Below, piece by piece: positions 36,789-42,643 of a stretch of 42,643 nucleotides of DNA (positions are counted from its first letter, which is position 1; each line of letters starts with the position of its first letter). The stretch is taken from positions 1 through 42,643 of the forward strand of contig CAJVWV010000008.1 in the NCBI GenBank assembly GCA_913009695.1, read 5' to 3'. The position numbers were made by a program, and so were the translations under genes. The DNA is from an uncultured bacterium. GTDB taxonomy: Bacteria; Patescibacteriota; Patescibacteriia; Patescibacteriales; SZUA-104. The notes under the pieces were generated by a model that saw only the letters and a program-made list of their open reading frames with translations, ran no database searches and was not told where the DNA came from.

Positions 36789-37787
36789 GTGCTCAAAAAA
36801 ATTAAAAAATTAAAAAATATAATTCTTATTTTAATAGTTTTTTTATTTTCCATATTTTTATTTAGCCGCGGACATATCTATAATAAAAACGAACTCAAGT
36901 ATGGTATAACTTTTTCCAAAAAACAAGCCCAAAGCTTAAATCTTGACTGGCAGGAAGTTTATTTGGAAATACTTGATGATTTGGGCGTAAAAAAATTAAG
37001 GATACCGGCTTACTGGGATGAAATAAACTTTGAAGAAAATATTTACAGTTGGGAAGATTTAGATTGGCAAATTAAAGAGGCGAGCGAAAGAGAGGTTGAA
37101 ATAATTTTAGCGGTTGGCGGACGGCTTCCACGCTGGCCGGAATGCCATTTTCCTGATTGGATTAATAATTTATCTAAAGAAAAAAAAGAGGAAAAAATAT
37201 TATCATATATTAACGCGACTATAACAAGGTATAAAAACAATAAGCAGATTGTCGCTTGGCAGGTAGAAAATGAGCCTTTTTTGTCCCATTTCGGAGATTG
37301 CCCAAAATTAGACAGCAAATTATTAGATAAAGAAATCGCCGCAGTACGCGCGATTGATTCTCGACCCATAGTCATAAGCGATTCAGGAGAGCTATCAATT
37401 TGGGTACGAGCCGCGAAACGCGCGGATATTTTTGGCACAACAATGTATAGAGATACGTATTCTGTACACTTAAAAAGATATGTGCATTATCCGATAAGTC
37501 CGGGATTTTTCAGATTTAAAAAAAATATAACCAAGCTTTTCGCAAAACCTGATAAATGGATAGTGATAGAATTGCAGGCCGAACCATGGACAAAAGTTCC
37601 TTATCAGTACGCCACGCAAGAAGAAAGGGACCGCACAATGAATTTACAAAAATTCAGGGAAATACTGGAATTTGGAAGAAAAACTGGATTTAATGAATTT
37701 TACTTATGGGGAGTTGAGTGGTGGTATTGGGAAAAGGAAGTTAATAATAATCCGAGTTTGTGGGAAGAAGCGAGAAAATTATTTTAA
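36789..37787 (+). CDS. Membrane-anchored clan-A glycoside hydrolase-like protein
   Basis: A 332-aa protein starting at GTG (AAAGG lies just before it). An N-terminal membrane anchor (NIILILIVFLFSIFLFSRG) is followed by a TIM-barrel with clan-A features: YGITFSKKQAQSLNLDWQEV, KLRIPAYWDEINFEENIYSW, the acid/base Glu in AWQVENEPFLSHFG, and the nucleophile Glu in VIELQAEPW. The substrate is unknown; it may trim the surface glycans made by the neighbouring GT and flippase, or host or environmental sugars. It follows pilin 8 by 29 bases. Confidence 0.83.
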   Translation: MLKKIKKLKNIILILIVFLFSIFLFSRGHIYNKNELKYGITFSKKQAQSLNLDWQEVYLEILDDLGVKKLRIPAYWDEINFEENIYSWEDLDWQIKEASEREVEIILAVGGRLPRWPECHFPDWINNLSKEKKEEKILSYINATITRYKNNKQIVAWQVENEPFLSHFGDCPKLDSKLLDKEIAAVRAIDSRPIVISDSGELSIWVRAAKRADIFGTTMYRDTYSVHLKRYVHYPISPGFFRFKKNITKLFAKPDKWIVIELQAEPWTKVPYQYATQEERDRTMNLQKFREILEFGRKTGFNEFYLWGVEWWYWEKEVNNNPSLWEEARKLF

Positions 37788-37913
37788 TAAAAATGTCAAA
37801 GCTCAAATGCCAAATCAAATCCAAATGTAAAAATTTCTTAATTTCGGACTTTAGTCATTGATTTGTCATTAGGATTTTGAAATTTGGATTTATATATTTT
37901 CTATAAAAACAAT

Positions 37914-38780
37914 ATGCAAAAAGAAAAAAATAATTATACTATCGGCATAGATATTGGGGGCACCAAAATGTCCGCTATTCTTTTTGACGGCTCCAAAATC
38001 TTGGCCGATTATACTTTGGCGACTCCGCAAGACACCGTAGATCATGTTGTCATTATGATTGGGGCCTTAATTGACCCTCTGTTTGAAAGGGCCAAAGAAG
38101 ATAAAATTAAAATTAAAGGAATTGGCATAGCGGTTGCCGGAATTGTTGATTTTAAAAATCAAATAATCGCTAAAAATTCTCCGAATTTAGAAATTTTAAA
38201 CAAAATAAAATTAGCAGAGCTAATTGAAAAAAGAAGGGGCGTTCCAACGATAATGGACAACGACGCTAATTGTTTTGCCCGCGCGGAAAGCGTATTAGGC
38301 GCGGGGAAAAAATATAGTAATATTTATGGTCTAACAATCGGAACCGGCATTGGCGGCGGATGGTTTGTAAATAACCGCATATATTACGGCAGCCATGGCG
38401 GCGCTAACGAACCGGGCCGATTTATTATGAACGGAGAAGAAAAGGTTGATTTAGAAATAATGTATCAGAAACTAACACAACACAACCTATTTAAGCTAGC
38501 CCAAAAAGCATACAGGGCTGACGCATTGGCTGAAAAGGCCTTTGACGATATTGGAGAGTTATTAGGAATATTTTTCGCTAACGTCGTAAATTTAATTGAT
38601 CCTGAAATATTTATTATCGGCGGAGGCGGACTAGAGGCCTGTGACCTGTTCTTGCCTAAAACAAAAAAAATAATGAAAAATTATATTATGAACCCGGAAT
38701 CAAAAAAGAAAATTAAAATAGAAAAAGCAAAATTAGGCGAACATGCCGGAGCGATAGGAGCGGCATTGTTGGTCGCGTAA
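37914..38780 (+). CDS. ROK-family sugar kinase-like protein
   Basis: A 288-aa protein from the ATG at 37914 (MQKEKNNYTIGIDIGGTKMS); the track begins at a TTG ten codons up. The ATP-binding phosphate-1 motif is GIDIGGTK, the catalytic segment is MDNDANCFARAE, and GLTIGTGIGGGWFVN and IFIIGGGGL follow. The zinc-binding CxCGxxGCxE motif of most ROK kinases is missing (the site reads HGGANEPGRFIM), so it may be a zinc-free glucokinase-like or a divergent member. The upstream spacer has CAAAT/ATTTG repeats. Confidence 0.85.
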   Translation: MQKEKNNYTIGIDIGGTKMSAILFDGSKILADYTLATPQDTVDHVVIMIGALIDPLFERAKEDKIKIKGIGIAVAGIVDFKNQIIAKNSPNLEILNKIKLAELIEKRRGVPTIMDNDANCFARAESVLGAGKKYSNIYGLTIGTGIGGGWFVNNRIYYGSHGGANEPGRFIMNGEEKVDLEIMYQKLTQHNLFKLAQKAYRADALAEKAFDDIGELLGIFFANVVNLIDPEIFIIGGGGLEACDLFLPKTKKIMKNYIMNPESKKKIKIEKAKLGEHAGAIGAALLVA

Positions 38781-38862
38781 CACATAGTACATAACATATA
38801 ACATAAATTGTTCAGGAGTTAATGTCATAAAATTAATTTTACACAAAAATAACAACAAATAT

Positions 38863-39123
38863 TTAGCTTGCTGCCATTTTTTGTTTTAAGAGTCCAATTT
38901 CTTTTTGCATATCCTTAACTGTATTTTCCAATTCCTGCAGCTCAAAACGATAAGCGACATTAGACAACTTAAGCTTAATGTCTTCGTGTCCATGCTCTAA
39001 ATTTTTTTGCCCCTGCTCTAAATTTTTTTGTCCTTTCTCTAATTTATCAAAATGTTTACCAGTCTTCTCAAATTCATCTTTAATTATTACCGCTAAATCA
39101 TCTATGGTTATATTATGAGCCAT
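38863..39123 (-). CDS. Small coiled-coil protein
   Basis: An 86-aa protein that starts MAHNITIDDLAVIIKDEFEK and contains tandem 7-residue units (EKGQKNL, EQGQKNL, EHGHEDI), then a second coil (ELQELENTVKDMQKEIGLLK). It is soluble. Small coiled-coil genes of this kind, made of repeated heptads, are frequent in CPR genomes; the function is unknown. It lies near toxin-antitoxin genes on the same strand. Confidence 0.6.
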   Translation of the reverse strand: MAHNITIDDLAVIIKDEFEKTGKHFDKLEKGQKNLEQGQKNLEHGHEDIKLKLSNVAYRFELQELENTVKDMQKEIGLLKQKMAAS

Positions 39124-39230
39124 ATAGTTTAAATTAATTTTAATGTATTGTTATAACTTAATAATAACAAAAATCATAAATAACGCAACAGTGGCGCGCC
39201 ACACGTAACACATAGCACATAACAATTTAT

Positions 39231-39299
39231 CTATTTTAATAAACTCCAAATCATTTTTCCGACTTCTTCCGCCGTTTCTGTAATTTTATTCTTATTCAT
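39231..39299 (-). CDS. 22-aa ORF overlapping the RelE toxin stop
   Basis: The frame MNKNKITETAEEVGKMIWSL, then LK, begins at the ATGA overlapping the toxin gene's last codons (ATG at 39297-39299). It may be a translationally coupled peptide, or the start of a gene that has been cut down. Low confidence because it is so short. Confidence 0.3.
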   Translation of the reverse strand: MNKNKITETAEEVGKMIWSLLK

Positions 39300-39549
39300 A
39301 AATATCATGGTTTCCGACTGAGTAAAATCTTACTGTCTTATCGCCAATAAAATCAAAAATGATTCTATAATTATAATTTACAGAAAAGGACCAATATCCC
39401 TTTAATTCTCCACGGAGTTTATGGGTTTTCAGTCTTTTATCAAAAGGATCTCTGCGGAAAATCTTTTCCTTCTCTTCAGCGGAATTTTTAAGATTATCAG
39501 GTAATTTTTTGTATTGCTTTACGAATTTTGGCAAGTAGAGTATCTCCAT
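39292..39549 (-). CDS. RelE/YafQ-type toxin
   Basis: An 85-aa protein of the RelE/ParE fold: FVKQYKKLPDNLKNSAEEKE, then DKRLKTHKLRGELKGYWSFS, then YNYRIIFDFIGDKTVRFYSV and GNHDIYE. RelE-type toxins cleave mRNA on the ribosome. It is translationally coupled to its antitoxin (TAATG overlap at 39549). Confidence 0.88.
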   Translation of the reverse strand: MEILYLPKFVKQYKKLPDNLKNSAEEKEKIFRRDPFDKRLKTHKLRGELKGYWSFSVNYNYRIIFDFIGDKTVRFYSVGNHDIYE

Positions 39550-39764
39550 TATCTTAAATTTTTAAGAGATTTTAATATTTTTCTTTTTCCTGCTTCAAAT
39601 TCTTTCTTGTCATTATTTAATTCTTGCGCCAGTTTACGCGTATTCCACAAACGAATAAGATGGCGAAAAAATTCGCTAGTGGAAGCAAACTCGCCTTTTT
39701 TAACTTCTTTTTTTACTGTCTTTGCCATAGTGTCGGGCAAAGATATATTAATTATATTTCTCAT
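39549..39764 (-). CDS. RHH-type antitoxin
   Basis: A 71-aa protein with a ribbon-helix-helix N-terminus (NIINISLPDTMAKTVKKEVK, then FASTSEFFRHLIRLW) and a charged C-terminal tail that would wrap the toxin. It is the first gene of the pair. An inverted repeat operator lies 20 bases upstream (39784-39808). Confidence 0.85.
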   Translation of the reverse strand: MRNIINISLPDTMAKTVKKEVKKGEFASTSEFFRHLIRLWNTRKLAQELNNDKKEFEAGKRKILKSLKNLR

Positions 39765-39783
39765 AAATTTTGTTGAATTAATT

Positions 39784-39808
39784 AATTGTAATAATTTGTA
39801 TTACAATT
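39784..39808. promoter_or_regulatory. Operator of the RelE/RHH toxin-antitoxin pair
   Basis: A perfect inverted repeat AATTGTAATA-atttg-TATTACAATT just upstream of the antitoxin start, as expected for an autoregulated RHH pair. Confidence 0.7.
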
Positions 39809-39836
39809 ATATAAAACAAAAAATTATTTGTCAAAT

Positions 39837-39864
39837 AAAAAAAGGCGATTAATCGCCTTTTTTT
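39837..39864. terminator. 28-bp perfect palindromic terminator
   Basis: AAAAAAAGGCGATT joined directly to AATCGCCTTTTTTT; works on both strands. Confidence 0.85.
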
Positions 39865-39888
39865 AATATGTAATTTATAATACGTAAA

Positions 39889-39938
39889 TTACTGCACGCC
39901 AAGACCCATAAATACAAATTTTACTAGCGCGTAGGAGG
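39889..39938 (-). pseudogene. Remnant of T4SS pilin C-terminus (oldest copy)
   Basis: On the minus strand the sequence reads SSYALVKFVFMGLGVQ and a stop, matching the last residues of the intact pilin at 41068 (SSYALVKFVFTGLGVS). Everything upstream has been lost. Confidence 0.75.
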
Positions 39939-39947
39939 ACCTGTCCT

Positions 39948-39976
39948 CGTGCCGTCGCTAAAGCTATGGCGACGTG
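39948..39976. repeat. Hairpin between pilin remnants
   Basis: CGTCGC-taaagctatg-GCGACG. It separates the two pilin remnants and may mark the break where the older copy was cut. Confidence 0.5.
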
Positions 39977-40018
39977 CGACCGAAGCTTTTGCGAATAACA
40001 GAATAATTCTATTATTAT

Positions 40019-40156
40019 TATGAAACCCCTAAACCCGTAAATACAAATTTTACTAACGCATAGGAGGAAAAGATAATGAAAAGCCCAGCGGCCGCCCAGA
40101 CTAAAACATCTCTTCCTTTAGTTACTTTTTCCTGATTACCGGCAAGTCATCTATAC
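40019..40156 (-). pseudogene. Remnant of T4SS pilin (second copy)
   Basis: The minus-strand frame reads NQEKVTKGRDVLVWAAAGLF, then IIFSSYALVKFVFTGLGVS and a stop. It is nearly identical to the C-terminal 39 residues of the intact pilin at 41068. The signal peptide, mature N-terminus and helix 1 are missing. The high DNA identity points to a recent duplication followed by deletion. Confidence 0.85.
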
Positions 40157-40199
40157 CAGTCCTCTGAAGTTTGAACGCAAACAGATAAACGACATAAAA

Positions 40200-40505
40200 T
40201 TACAATTCACAAAATTCAAACTTAGCATTCACATTAAATTTATTACAAATTCTTTGTAAAACTATAGTACTTGGATAAACTTGCGCGTTTTCAATTCTTG
40301 AAACAACGGCTTGCGTGGTATTAATCTTTTTCGCTAAATCTTTTTGCGTTAAGCGTCGTTTTTTGCGCAAAGCGATAATCTGCTCCGCTATCTGCAACTT
40401 TAACATTTCTTCGTTAAAAGTTTTCTTGAATTTAGGATTTTTTAAATCTTTTGCCAAGTCGCCATTAAACGAATTGGCTATTTTTTTAATTTTATTCTTA
40501 TTCAT
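40200..40505 (-). CDS. XRE/HigA-type antitoxin
   Basis: A 101-aa protein with a helix-turn-helix domain in its C-terminal half (RRLTQKDLAKKINTTQAVVS, then RIENAQVYPSTIVLQRICNK) and an extended N-terminal part (SFNGDLAKDLKNPKFKKTFN) that would contact the toxin. It is second in the operon; its start overlaps the toxin stop by 8 bases. HigBA modules have this toxin-first order. Confidence 0.88.
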   Translation of the reverse strand: MNKNKIKKIANSFNGDLAKDLKNPKFKKTFNEEMLKLQIAEQIIALRKKRRLTQKDLAKKINTTQAVVSRIENAQVYPSTIVLQRICNKFNVNAKFEFCEL

Positions 40506-40863
40506 ATAATCTAATATTATTAATAAAATTTTTATACCTCATTTCAGCCTCTATTAATTCTTTTTCCGGAGTTTTTTGATTTTCTTTTTTAACAAACATA
40601 TGCAACAGGACCATTTTATCGTTTCGCCAAATAAAATATAAAATTCTGTATAAATCTCTGGAAAACTTTACTCTTACTTCCGAAAAATGATAACCGCGAA
40701 TATTCTTGGTAATGATGCTCGCCGCTTTGCCGTCGTTTTCTGCCGCGTACATAATAGAAGCTCTTACTTTGGCTCTAACTGAATCTTTTTTAATATTATT
40801 AATATTCTCCCTAATTGACGATTCGCCGCTTGCGCTATCTACATAATAAATTATTTTCAACAT
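40498..40863 (-). CDS. HigB/Gp49-type toxin (RelE superfamily)
   Basis: A 121-aa protein with IREGYHF-like and LYRILYF motifs of the phage-derived Gp49/HigB family: ENINNIKKDSVRAKVRASIM, GYHFSEVRVKFSRDLYRILY, and MVLLHMFVKKENQKTPEKEL, the last being very typical. It is a ribosome-dependent RNase in known members. It has a consensus promoter containing a palindromic operator. Confidence 0.88.
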   Translation of the reverse strand: MLKIIYYVDSASGESSIRENINNIKKDSVRAKVRASIMYAAENDGKAASIITKNIRGYHFSEVRVKFSRDLYRILYFIWRNDKMVLLHMFVKKENQKTPEKELIEAEMRYKNFINNIRLYE

Positions 40864-40877
40864 ATTTTATTAACTTC

Positions 40878-40906
40878 ATTATATATCTTTAAAGATATAT
40901 TGTCAA
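40878..40906 (-). promoter_or_regulatory. Promoter and operator of the HigBA-type pair
   Basis: On the minus strand: TTGACA (40906-40901), a 17-bp spacer and TATAAT (40883-40878), a full-consensus promoter. The 20-bp perfect palindrome ATATATCTTTAAAGATATAT (40881-40900) fills the spacer and runs into the -10, a classic site for autorepression by the antitoxin. Confidence 0.85.
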
Positions 40907-40932
40907 GAGTAAATTAAATTCCATTTATTTAA

Positions 40933-41026
40933 TGGACTGTTTATGACGGAGCGGAGCGACTGAATGGACAGTTCACGGTCGTTGCTGGCAAACTGTCCGT
41001 CCCAAAACGTCGGGACAAACAGTCCG
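40933..41026. repeat. Composite palindromic element
   Basis: Outer arms GGACTGTTT/AAACAGTCC enclose an inner GGACAGTT/AACTGTCC palindrome and a small GTCCC-aaaacgt-GGGAC hairpin. No ORF is present. It looks like a non-coding MITE-like element. Confidence 0.65.
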
Positions 41027-41032
41027 CTTCAT

Positions 41033-41067
41033 AAAACCCCCCTTTAAAAGGGGGGGGTTGGGGGGGG
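41033..41067. repeat. CCCCCTTTA-type palindrome variant
   Basis: AAAACCCCCCTTTAAAAGGG, then ggggg, TT and a G-run. It directly follows the stop codon of pilin copy 9 and probably belongs to the 12621/13901/28004 family, inverted. Confidence 0.6.
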
Positions 41068-41463
41068 TCAAGAAACCCCTAAACCAGTAAAAACGAATTT
41101 CACCAATGCGTAGGAGGAAAAGATAATGAAAAGCCCAACGGCCGCCCAAACTAAAACGTCTCTTCCCTTAGTTACTTTTTCCTGATTGCCCGCGGCAGTC
41201 ATCCAGATAAAACCTCCGTAGATAACCATGACTAAAGCAATAGAACCGACTATACCTAAAATAGCCTGAATGATGTTGCCCATGAGAACCTCAGGTGTTG
41301 TTGTCTTGCCAAGGGGATTGTCGAGGGTGACGGGTTTGCTCGTGTCTAGGGCCTCACTAGATATAGGTCCTTCATCAGCAGCATTACATAATAAAACAAA
41401 ATTAAAATTTATTAAAATAAAAAGTGATAATATTGATAATAAAAATATTGTTTTTTTTGTCAT
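41068..41463 (-). CDS. T4SS VirB2-like pilin, copy 9
   Basis: A 131-aa protein. A signal peptide (KTIFLLSILSLFILINFNFV) ends near LCNA-ADE, then a polar region with PVTLDNPLGKTTTPE. The helices are MGNIIQAILGIVGSIALVMV and VWAAVGLFIIFSSYALVKFV around the loop FIWMTAAGNQEKVTKGRD. It is the parent, or a sister, of the two decayed copies at 39889 and 40019. It lies next to the giant surface protein on the same strand. Confidence 0.87.
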   Translation of the reverse strand: MTKKTIFLLSILSLFILINFNFVLLCNAADEGPISSEALDTSKPVTLDNPLGKTTTPEVLMGNIIQAILGIVGSIALVMVIYGGFIWMTAAGNQEKVTKGRDVLVWAAVGLFIIFSSYALVKFVFTGLGVS

Positions 41464-41509
41464 ATTTAATAATTTTAAGATATTTTTTATATTCTAATTA
41501 TATCATTAA

Positions 41510-41543
41510 TAAAAAAAAAAGGGAATAGTATAGACTATTCCCA
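41510..41543 (-). terminator. Terminator of the surface protein gene
   Basis: GGGAATAGT/ACTATTCCC with loop atag; an A-run (T-run on the minus strand) of ten follows, eighteen bases past the stop of the edge gene. Confidence 0.88.
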
Positions 41544-41560
41544 GTAGTTTGAAACGGAAG

Positions 41561-42643
41561 TTAATATAGGCTTGCAAAAAATTCTCTTCTTGGCTCTGGA
41601 ACCACTTTTCTCTTCACCGTTACACTGAACTCAATATCTCTTCTTTTACTCAAGCTAACGATGTAGTATTTTCCATTCTGCAATGTATCTATTGTAGTTG
41701 AGAAATGTCCGTTATCTGTTTTAACCCATTTTCCGCCTTTGATAACAGATATTTCTTTGCCAGAGAACTTATCAGTCCCGATCACTTTTGCAGTAACAGT
41801 AACTTTATCGCCTAACTTTACGTCATGTTTGCCGGCCCGGAACGTTTTTACTTGTCCGTAATTCTTTTCAAAAGCATCCGCGTAAGTGTAGGTGTCGGCG
41901 GTGCCTTTTATCTGGGTTGGTTCAGAATAATAATTCGGATTTAAATCCGTTCCCGTCGGCTCGGTGATAACAGTTGTCGGATACGGGGATTTGAAATACC
42001 ATGAATGCAGATTCTCCGTTTCGACATTGCCTGCTTTGTCCGTCGCCTTGAAATATGTTTCATATTGAACCCCTATGGCGGTCGCCTCCCAGGCAACCCC
42101 CGAGGTAGTAATATTCCAGTTATTTCCTGTGGGAGTAATCGCATCCGACCACGACTGCGCAGGCGCGGCGCTCCAGATAGTGTTTGACCAGTCCCAGTAT
42201 TTATTATAATTAGCGTGATCCGCCTGAATATTTTTTATCTGAATTTCAACCTTATAAACCTCTCCCGGCGGGGTGTCCGAAGCAGTGCCGTAAGTATTAT
42301 TCATCGTTTCATAATAAATCCCTGCGGCCGGCACAGTCATTTCGGAAACAGGTTCTATTGTGTCATAAGTAAATGTCTGCGTCGTTATCGACAGTTCCAC
42401 GTTCGGATTGTTCGTTCCGTCGGACGTCGTGTCGTCTTTCGCCCGCGAATTTACGACATAGCTTAAACCGTCCGAAAATGCGCTTGTCAGAGACGTGTAA
42501 GTCCAGGAAGAAGCCCACAGGGAAGAGGCCTGCCAGGCGGCGTCAGGCGCGAGCGACTGCCAGACGGAACCATTCCAGTAAATTCCGGTTCCCGAACCCG
42601 AAGATATCCTCACCTGAACATTACCCACACCCGCATTCCAGTA
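41561..42643 (-). CDS. Large surface protein, 3' part (runs off the right edge)
   Basis: The frame is open up to the last base (YWNAGVGNVQV continues before the GTG used by the track), so this is the C-terminal 360 residues of a longer protein. It has Gly/Ser/Thr/Trp-rich segments (RISSGSGTGIYWNGSVWQSL), Ig-like or cadherin-like units (TYFKATDKAGNVETENLHSW; ITEPTGTDLNPNYYSEP) and a C-terminal beta-sandwich part (GDKVTVTAKVIGTDKFSG). It has no Cys. Large repeat proteins of this kind in CPR are secreted and may bind host cells. The DNA looks more GC-rich than its neighbours. Confidence 0.75.
   Translation of the reverse strand, partial: YWNAGVGNVQVRISSGSGTGIYWNGSVWQSLAPDAAWQASSLWASSWTYTSLTSAFSDGLSYVVNSRAKDDTTSDGTNNPNVELSITTQTFTYDTIEPVSEMTVPAAGIYYETMNNTYGTASDTPPGEVYKVEIQIKNIQADHANYNKYWDWSNTIWSAAPAQSWSDAITPTGNNWNITTSGVAWEATAIGVQYETYFKATDKAGNVETENLHSWYFKSPYPTTVITEPTGTDLNPNYYSEPTQIKGTADTYTYADAFEKNYGQVKTFRAGKHDVKLGDKVTVTAKVIGTDKFSGKEISVIKGGKWVKTDNGHFSTTIDTLQNGKYYIVSLSKRRDIEFSVTVKRKVVPEPRREFFASLY

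Overview
The window looks like a piece of a small, AT-rich bacterial genome from the Candidate Phyla Radiation (Patescibacteria), most likely the Parcubacteria side. The reasons are nine VirB2-like type IV secretion pilin genes of the kind common in these organisms, compact translation genes with short or lysine-rich variants, few Shine-Dalgarno sequences, tRNA genes without an encoded CCA, and short palindromic repeats that have spread into coding sequences. TGA acts as a normal stop (for example at the end of the RodZ-like gene), so the TGA=Gly code of Gracilibacteria and Absconditabacteria does not apply. The lineage is an inference; there is no rRNA here to test it.

The left edge is an artefact: bases 1-152 are poly-T-rich junk followed by an Illumina P7 adapter with an 8-base index, joined directly onto a truncated membrane-protein gene. 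Natural sequence begins at about 153. The right edge cuts through a large surface protein gene.

Layout: (1) 0.15-4.4 kb is accessory: a membrane protein, a candidate pseudoknotted RNA, a REP-associated Y1 transposase surrounded and invaded by its palindromes, a broken BRO-type gene and a RhuM-Fic fusion. (2) 4.4-17.1 kb is mostly housekeeping: ComM, a solute-binding lipoprotein, one pilin, a RodZ-like protein, RecA, EF-P, the rpsF-ssb-rpsR cluster, a TRMT11-like methyltransferase, YchF, RbfA and IF-2. (3) 17.3-24.0 kb starts with a small membrane protein and tRNA-Asp, then a probable copper-response island: a CsoR repressor with an operator at its own promoter, four membrane-anchored Cys-containing proteins of unknown function, a DsbA-like oxidoreductase, an HMA chaperone and the CopA P-type ATPase. 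(4) 24.2-27.0 kb is a tandem run of six T4SS pilin paralogues. (5) 27.0-29.4 kb is rich in regulatory DNA: a lipoprotein with a roughly 300-nt leader, back-to-back promoters, a 3D-domain secreted protein, tRNA-Cys, a DnaA-box-like cluster and a roughly 280-nt candidate RNA with its own promoter and terminator. (6) 29.4-36.2 kb holds DksA/TraR, LspA, TsaE, tRNA-Val, tRNA-Leu, L19, a guanylate kinase-like protein, an RluA-type pseudouridine synthase, a glycosyltransferase and a flippase. (7) 36.3-42.6 kb holds another pilin, a clan-A glycosidase, a ROK kinase, two toxin-antitoxin pairs, decayed pilin copies, an intact pilin and the edge surface protein.

Two themes recur. One is the envelope: pilins, the lipoprotein maturation enzyme LspA, lipoproteins, a flippase and a glycosyltransferase. 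The other is repeat invasion: at least five coding sequences (RAYT, the TRMT11-like methyltransferase, YchF, TsaE, RluA-like and possibly RecA) carry in-frame palindromes or intergenic-type repeats.
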